A stretch of DNA of 43,315 nt, taken from positions 1-43,315 of the forward strand of contig MNUP01000128.1 in assembly GCA_001871075.1 (NCBI GenBank), written 5' to 3'. The position numbers and the translations under genes were made by a program. Source of the DNA: Candidatus Desantisbacteria bacterium CG1_02_49_89. Its GTDB lineage: Bacteria; Desantisbacteria; UBA1551. Positions 39,584-43,315 of this stretch are shown one piece after another; position 1 is the stretch's first letter, and every line of letters begins with the position of its first letter. Below the pieces are notes generated by a model, which did not search any database, was not told the origin of the DNA, and was given only the letters and a program-made list of their open reading frames with translations.

Positions 39584-40228
39584 TTAAGTTTCAGCGAATA
39601 GGGAGCGCATGGCTGACTGGACCTCCGCGGTGATCAGGTCGTAGGTCTGCCTGCATCCGGGCATTTTGAAATATTTTTCAAGTTCCGGGGGCCTGCCGAA
39701 CCTTACGGTAATTTTGCGGGGCAGGATCATCTTTGAGCCTTTGGGCATTACCTTTTCAGAGCCCCTTATTACCGCGGGCACTACCCTGACCTTCGCCATG
39801 TATATGATAAACCCGGTGCCGGATTTTATTTCCTGTATATGGCTGCCGTCGCCCCGGGTGCCTTCAGGGAAGAACAGGACCGGCTCACCCTTTTCCAGGA
39901 ACGATATCGCCAGCCTTATCGCGGTCCTGTCAACAGTGCCGCGGTTGAGCGGAAAGGCGCCGAAAAAAACTATAAGCCACCTGAAAAGAACGTTCCTGAA
40001 GAGCTCTCTCTTCGCCATGTAGCGGAATTCGCGGTGGTACGCTAAACCCATGAGCACAGGGTCCATATTGCTATTATGGTTGGCAGCGAATATGAGCGGC
40101 TCGTTCCGTGGTATGTTTTCACTGCCGATCACATCCATATTGAAATATATCCTGCAGATAATCCTTAAGAAAAAATGCAGGATCGTAAATGAAACCCGCC
40201 TTATGTGCGCCTTCTCGGTTCTTATCAT
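39584..40228 (-). CDS. plsC: 1-acyl-sn-glycerol-3-phosphate acyltransferase
   Basis: 214 residues. The acyltransferase motif HxxxxD is NHNSNMDPV; the acceptor-binding FPEGTRGDG is intact; PAVIRGSEKVMPKG gives the fourth motif. One N-terminal hydrophobic segment (about 12-30) anchors it to the inner membrane. Makes phosphatidic acid from lysophosphatidic acid. Located between ispH and cmk as in many bacteria. Starts 8 nt after a GATTACGGTGATT repeat, without a Shine-Dalgarno. Confidence 0.92.
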   Translation of the reverse strand: MIRTEKAHIRRVSFTILHFFLRIICRIYFNMDVIGSENIPRNEPLIFAANHNSNMDPVLMGLAYHREFRYMAKRELFRNVLFRWLIVFFGAFPLNRGTVDRTAIRLAISFLEKGEPVLFFPEGTRGDGSHIQEIKSGTGFIIYMAKVRVVPAVIRGSEKVMPKGSKMILPRKITVRFGRPPELEKYFKMPGCRQTYDLITAEVQSAMRSLFAET

Positions 40229-40236
40229 ATAATACC

Positions 40237-40276
40237 GATTACGGTGATTTTTTTAATGATGATTACGGTGATTATT
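40237..40276. repeat. Two GATTACGGTGATT repeats between plsC and cmk
   Basis: Copies at 40237-40249 and 40260-40274. An AATTCATAACTCATAATTCA block (40300-40330) follows before the cmk stop. Confidence 0.85.
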
Positions 40277-40333
40277 TTAAATTAATTCCTTGCTGTTGAT
40301 TCATAATTCATAACTCATAATTCATAATTGATT

Positions 40334-40993
40334 TTACTCATGGCTCATGACTGCTTCAAGGAGGCGGCGCGCGACTTCCGCGATCTTCATCCTTGTGGTG
40401 TCTACCAGGACCGCGTCGTCCGCTTTTCTGAGCGGGGCTATCTTCCTTGTGCTGTCCATCCTGTCCCTTTCCAGGGTTTCTCTTAAGACCTTGCCGAAGC
40501 TGTCCGGGAAACCTTTTTTCTTCAGCTCTTTGTGCCTGCGCCTGGCGCGCTCTTTGGGAGAAGCAACCAGGAAAAATTTCCTGTCAGCAGAAGGGAATAC
40601 AACGGTGCCTATATCCCTGCCCTCTGCGACGATCCCGCCTTTCCCGCCCATTTTCCTCTGCAGGACCTTCATCCTCGCCCTGACGCCCGGAACAACGGAT
40701 ACGTAGTGAGTATTCCTGCTCACCTCCGGGTCCCTTATCCTGCCGGACACATCCCTGCCGTCAAGGAATACCTTCCTGTCCCTGAGAGAGATCCTGGTCC
40801 TTGCGGCAAGCAAGGCAAGCGCCCTGCCGCTTTTCATATCGGTTCCCTTTTCCATTGCCTTCAGGGTGAGAGCGCGGTACATTGCGCCCGTGTCCAGGTA
40901 AAGGTAACCGAGTCTTGCGGCAACAAGCTTTGCCGCCGTGCTTTTACCCGAGCCCGCGGGGCCGTCGATAGCGATCACTAGTTTTTTTTGCAT
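40334..40993 (-). CDS. cmk: Cytidylate kinase
   Basis: 219 residues. The P-loop is GPAGSGKST (11-19). LYLDTGAMYRALTLKAM binds the nucleotide, DGRDVSGRIRDPEVS and VAEGRDIGTVVFP are the CMP-binding signatures, and RARRRHKELKKKGFPDSF is the lid. Phosphorylates CMP and dCMP. Starts the cmk-plsC-ispH-rpsA series. The ATG directly abuts a GATTACGGTGATTAT repeat, with no Shine-Dalgarno. Confidence 0.95.
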   Translation of the reverse strand: MQKKLVIAIDGPAGSGKSTAAKLVAARLGYLYLDTGAMYRALTLKAMEKGTDMKSGRALALLAARTRISLRDRKVFLDGRDVSGRIRDPEVSRNTHYVSVVPGVRARMKVLQRKMGGKGGIVAEGRDIGTVVFPSADRKFFLVASPKERARRRHKELKKKGFPDSFGKVLRETLERDRMDSTRKIAPLRKADDAVLVDTTRMKIAEVARRLLEAVMSHE

Positions 40994-41010
40994 ATGATTA
41001 CGGTGATTAT
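40994..41010. repeat. GATTACGGTGATTAT repeat at the cmk start
   Basis: On the minus strand ATAATCACCGTAATCAT immediately precedes the cmk ATG. Confidence 0.85.
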
Positions 41011-41014
41011 ACTA

Positions 41015-41177
41015 ATTAACCACAGAGGACACAGAGACACAGAGAAATATCTGGCTTTGGCAAATAATTAATAACTACCTTTTTAACCACGAATTTACAC
41101 GAATTTACACGAATTTGCACGAATTTCAACTCTGTAAACTTTATAAACTATATAAACTTTGTAAACTGAATTTTGAT
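41015..41177 (+). repeat. Composite AACCACGAATT repeat
   Basis: ACCACAGAGGACACAGAG, TCTGGCTTTGGCAAATAA, TTTTAACCACGAATTTACAC (three CACGAATTT steps), then GTAAACTTTATAAACTAT blocks. Same orientation and block order as the copies at 25160, 25610 and 42046. Confidence 0.8.
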
Positions 41178-42035
41178 TTAGGTCTTAAAGACCGCGTCGC
41201 GGGATCTTTTGGCTGAATCGAGTATCCTGGCCAGAGAAGCGCCGTTACCGCTCTTTATGAGGCCTTCTATCCTGAGTATTTCGGACCTGAATTTCTTAAG
41301 GGCTTTCAGCACGCCCGCGCGGTTGGAAACGAATATGTCCCTCCACATCCCGCCTGAGCTGGAAGCGACCCTTGTCGTATCCCTGAACCCGCCCGCAATG
41401 AACCTTTGCGCGCCTTCCGCGCCCAGGGCTGACCGCACAAGCGCCACGGCAACAAGATGCGGCAGGTGGCTTGTAAGCCCCAGGACTTCGTCGTGTTTTG
41501 CGGGGCTTAACAGCTCCACGCTTGCACCCGCGCTCTCCCACATCCTTTTAACCGCGGCAAGCGCCTTACGGTCTGTTCCGGGAACAGGCGTAAGCACGCA
41601 GACCGTTCCGATAAAAAGGTTTGATCTCGCGTTTGCCACGCCGCCAAGCTGAGAACCGGCAAGCGGGTGACCGCCCACGAAACCAATTCCGTTCGGGAAA
41701 CGCGGTTTTATTTTATCTGCGACAAGGGCCTTTTTGGTGCTGCCCGTATCGGTGATCACGCAGCCCTTTTTCAGGAAAGGCAGGATCCTGCTGACGATCC
41801 CCTGTATAACGCCGACAGGCGCGGCTATCACGATGATATCCGCATCCCTTACGCCGGCCCTGAGATCAGTTGTGCAGCTGTCAACCGCGCCAAGCCTCAC
41901 GGCTTTCCTCAGCCTCGCCCTGTTCCTTCCGACGCCGGTAACCCCGGACGCCGCTTTCTTTTTTCTTAGCGCCATTCCAAGGGAACCGCCGATCAGGCCC
42001 ACCCCGATAATACTTATATTTCCGAGTTTTTTCAT
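41178..42035 (-). CDS. tyrA: Prephenate/arogenate dehydrogenase
   Basis: 285 residues from the ATG at 42033-42035; an upstream GTG lies in repeat DNA. The NAD(P)-binding motif IGVGLIGGSLGMALRKK lies at about 10-26. Family motifs TDTGSTKKALV, FVGGHPLAGSQLGGVANA and LTSHLPHLVAVALV follow. Catalyses oxidative decarboxylation in tyrosine synthesis. No aroA follows, although tyrA-aroA-cmk is common elsewhere. A CTCTGTGTCCTCTGTGG repeat directly precedes the start; no Shine-Dalgarno. Confidence 0.93.
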   Translation of the reverse strand: MKKLGNISIIGVGLIGGSLGMALRKKKAASGVTGVGRNRARLRKAVRLGAVDSCTTDLRAGVRDADIIVIAAPVGVIQGIVSRILPFLKKGCVITDTGSTKKALVADKIKPRFPNGIGFVGGHPLAGSQLGGVANARSNLFIGTVCVLTPVPGTDRKALAAVKRMWESAGASVELLSPAKHDEVLGLTSHLPHLVAVALVRSALGAEGAQRFIAGGFRDTTRVASSSGGMWRDIFVSNRAGVLKALKKFRSEILRIEGLIKSGNGASLARILDSAKRSRDAVFKT

Positions 42036-42045
42036 CTTATTAGCC

Positions 42046-42379
42046 ACAGAGGACACAGAGAGATACTATTTTACCACGAAAGCACGAAAAAATACATTTT
42101 TGGCTTTGACAAATGACTAAAGACTGCCTTTTAACCACGAATTTCCACTAATTCCCACGAATTACAGACTATGTAAACTTGTAAACTCTATAAACTATGT
42201 AAACTGCTCCAAAGACTACCACGGAAGCGCGGAAGGACGGAAACACGGAGTAATCTTTGGCTTAGACCCAGAAACCTTTAATCCATTAAACCTTTAAACA
42301 AATACATAACTACTTCATAACCACGAATTTCCACGAATTTAACTTTTAACTTTTAACTTTCAACTTTCAACTTATTTTA
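42046..42379 (+). repeat. Composite AACCACGAATT repeats, two copies
   Basis: ACCACGAAAGCACGAAA, TTTGGCTTTGACAAATGACT, AACCACGAATTTCCACTAAT, GTAAACTTGTAAACTCTATA, CTCCAAAGACTACCACGGAA, then a second AACCACGAATTTCC and AACTTTTAACTTTTAACTTT. The 42200-42260 part is the uninterrupted form of the sequence split at 12009-12080. No gene is present. Confidence 0.8.
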
Positions 42380-43075
42380 TCACGCTCCCCTGCGCTTAAG
42401 GATCGCTTCAGCCAGCGTGAAATCCTCGGGATAGGTGATCTTTATGTTTTCCTCGGAACCCGAGACTATCTTCACCTCGTGCGGCAGTCTTTCAACAACG
42501 CTTGAATCGTCGCTCCCGACAAAACCGTCCTTCCTGGCCTTGTCATACGCCTTTATTATCACGGCGCGCTTGAAACACTGCGGGGTCTGCACGGACCAGA
42601 GTTTTGACCTGTCAATGGTCTGCTCTACGAACATTTTCTTGTTACCCAGCTTTACGGTGTCCTTCACAGGCACGGCCGGCACAGCTGCCCCGCACCTGAC
42701 CGCTTCCTCCATGCACAGGCTCACAAGCCCGGCTGTCGCAAGCGGGCGGACGCTGTCGTGTATCAGGATTATGTCTATGTCCTTCGCGGTCTTCAGCAGC
42801 CCGCTGTAAACCGAGTCCTGCCTGAACCTGCCGCCCGGCACAACCGCCTTCACCTTCCCGTATTTATGCCGCTTGGCGATGCTGCGGCAGAAACCCATCC
42901 TGTCATCCGGCGCCACTATCACCACATCCCTTATGCCCGCGAGGTTCTCAAAAAGCTCAAGCGACCAGCATATCACGGGCTTGCCGCCCAGCATCAGGAA
43001 CTGCTTGTAGGAATCCTTCTCATCGGAAAATCTCTTGCCCTTTCCCGCAGCTACGATTATCGCGCACGCTTTCAT
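42380..43075 (-). CDS. ispD: 2-C-methyl-D-erythritol 4-phosphate cytidylyltransferase
   Basis: 231 residues from the ATG at 43073-43075 with GGGGGTG upstream; the frame stays open for 33 more codons, but these lie in a repeat element. The nucleotide-binding motif is IIVAAGKGKRF, then KQFLMLGGKPVICWSLELFE. ILIHDSVRPLA, WSVQTPQCFKR and GSEENIKITYPEDFTLAEAI are family signatures. Forms CDP-ME from CTP and MEP, the third MEP-pathway step. With ispH it shows use of the MEP route for isoprenoids. ispF is not adjacent in the window. Confidence 0.93.
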   Translation of the reverse strand: MKACAIIVAAGKGKRFSDEKDSYKQFLMLGGKPVICWSLELFENLAGIRDVVIVAPDDRMGFCRSIAKRHKYGKVKAVVPGGRFRQDSVYSGLLKTAKDIDIILIHDSVRPLATAGLVSLCMEEAVRCGAAVPAVPVKDTVKLGNKKMFVEQTIDRSKLWSVQTPQCFKRAVIIKAYDKARKDGFVGSDDSSVVERLPHEVKIVSGSEENIKITYPEDFTLAEAILKRRGA

Positions 43076-43107
43076 ATCACCCCCAAACAGATCCTGGATC
43101 CTGGATA

Positions 43108-43277
43108 CTAGTGTGGTGTCACATAAATCCCTTGACATTTGATTCTGCTTTGAGTTGTCATTGCGAGCGACCAAAGGGAGCGTGGCAATCTCGATTTTTA
43201 GGTCGAGATTGCTTCGTCGTTAACACTCCTCGCAATGACAGCCCAAATGTAAAGATCTGTTAGAGACACTACACTAG
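43108..43277. mobile_element. Nested MITE-like palindromic element
   Basis: Outer ends CTAGTGTGGTGTC (43108-43120) and GACACTACACTAG (43265-43277) are inverted with one mismatch, and TTGACATTTG / CAAATGTAAA continue the pairing. Inside, TGTCATTGCGAG (43157-43168) pairs with CTCGCAATGACA (43228-43239), and GCAATCTCGA (43185-43194) with TCGAGATTGC (43203-43212). The inner part is the common TCATTGCGAG bacterial palindrome, apparently carried inside a second element. No transposase. Confidence 0.8.
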
Positions 43278-43315
43278 TGTGGTGTCACATAAATCCCTTG
43301 ACATTTGATTCTGCT
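43274..43315. mobile_element. Start of a second, adjacent copy of the same element
   Basis: 42 bp identical to 43108-43149, sharing the central CTAG with the previous copy and continuing beyond the window. The two copies have a 166-bp period. Confidence 0.85.

Noticed and set aside
43076-43174. 33-codon N-terminal extension of IspD
   Set aside because: It reads through the nested palindromic element; the ATG at 43073-43075 has a ribosome site and matches the family start.
1-43315. tRNA, rRNA or riboswitch genes
   Set aside because: No cloverleaf with a TTCGA-type arm, no rRNA core motif and no known riboswitch consensus was recognised by eye; a covariance-model scan would be needed to exclude divergent cases.

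Overview
The window is a stretch of bacterial chromosome in which every recognisable protein-coding gene lies on the minus strand. It reads from isoprenoid, aromatic amino acid and translation genes at the right end, through carbon-metabolism genes in the middle, to a large envelope/chaperone cluster and a decayed accessory region at the left. Several features suggest an uncultivated Gram-negative-type candidate phylum, for example an Omnitrophota or Firestonebacteria relative: the MEP pathway genes ispD and ispH, a MoxR-DUF58-VWA-DUF4175 cluster, DUF4159 and DUF5107/TPR proteins, a RAYT transposase, and intergenic DNA built almost entirely from dispersed palindromic repeats. This placement is inference. 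No rRNA, tRNA, CRISPR array or replication origin was seen.

Right third (29.9-43.1 kb): ispD, tyrA, cmk, plsC, ispH, rpsA, mtlD, a transaldolase-like fsa, a zinc dehydrogenase, and the E1alpha, E1beta and E2 subunits of a 2-oxo acid dehydrogenase. The order tyrA-cmk-plsC-ispH-rpsA is a widespread housekeeping arrangement. mtlD overlaps rpsA by 4 nt. No E3 subunit is present.

Middle (9.8-29.7 kb): an exported double-DUF4159 protein, a DUF5107/TPR protein, an exported CBM-like protein, then MoxR, DUF58, BatA-like VWA protein, a second VWA/GATase-like membrane protein, a DUF4175 membrane protein and an exported PKD/TPR protein. MoxR ATPases with DUF58 and VWA partners are chaperone-like systems. 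Here the surrounding proteins are mostly membrane-bound or exported, so an envelope role is likely. The cluster has been invaded by a RAYT element with 26-bp perfect terminal inverted repeats and by a RelE/AbrB-type toxin-antitoxin pair, and the BatA-like gene carries an in-frame amber codon.

Left (0-9 kb): a partial DUF4139-like gene, a RelE/RHH toxin-antitoxin pair, a small membrane protein, two AlbA_2/Schlafen-type putative ATP-binding regulators, a RhuM-Fic protein, and remnants of a third AlbA_2 protein, a second RhuM protein and possibly a DinD protein.

The most unusual signal is the repeat landscape. Several palindromic families keep their hairpin architecture while their stem sequences change in a compensatory way. 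One family (five clear copies) has a copy inserted in frame inside an AlbA_2 gene, adding about 24 residues, much like Rickettsia palindromic elements. A different palindrome lies in frame in the E2 linker. Other families sit directly against start codons, form 105-bp inverted-repeat elements, or nest inside one another.
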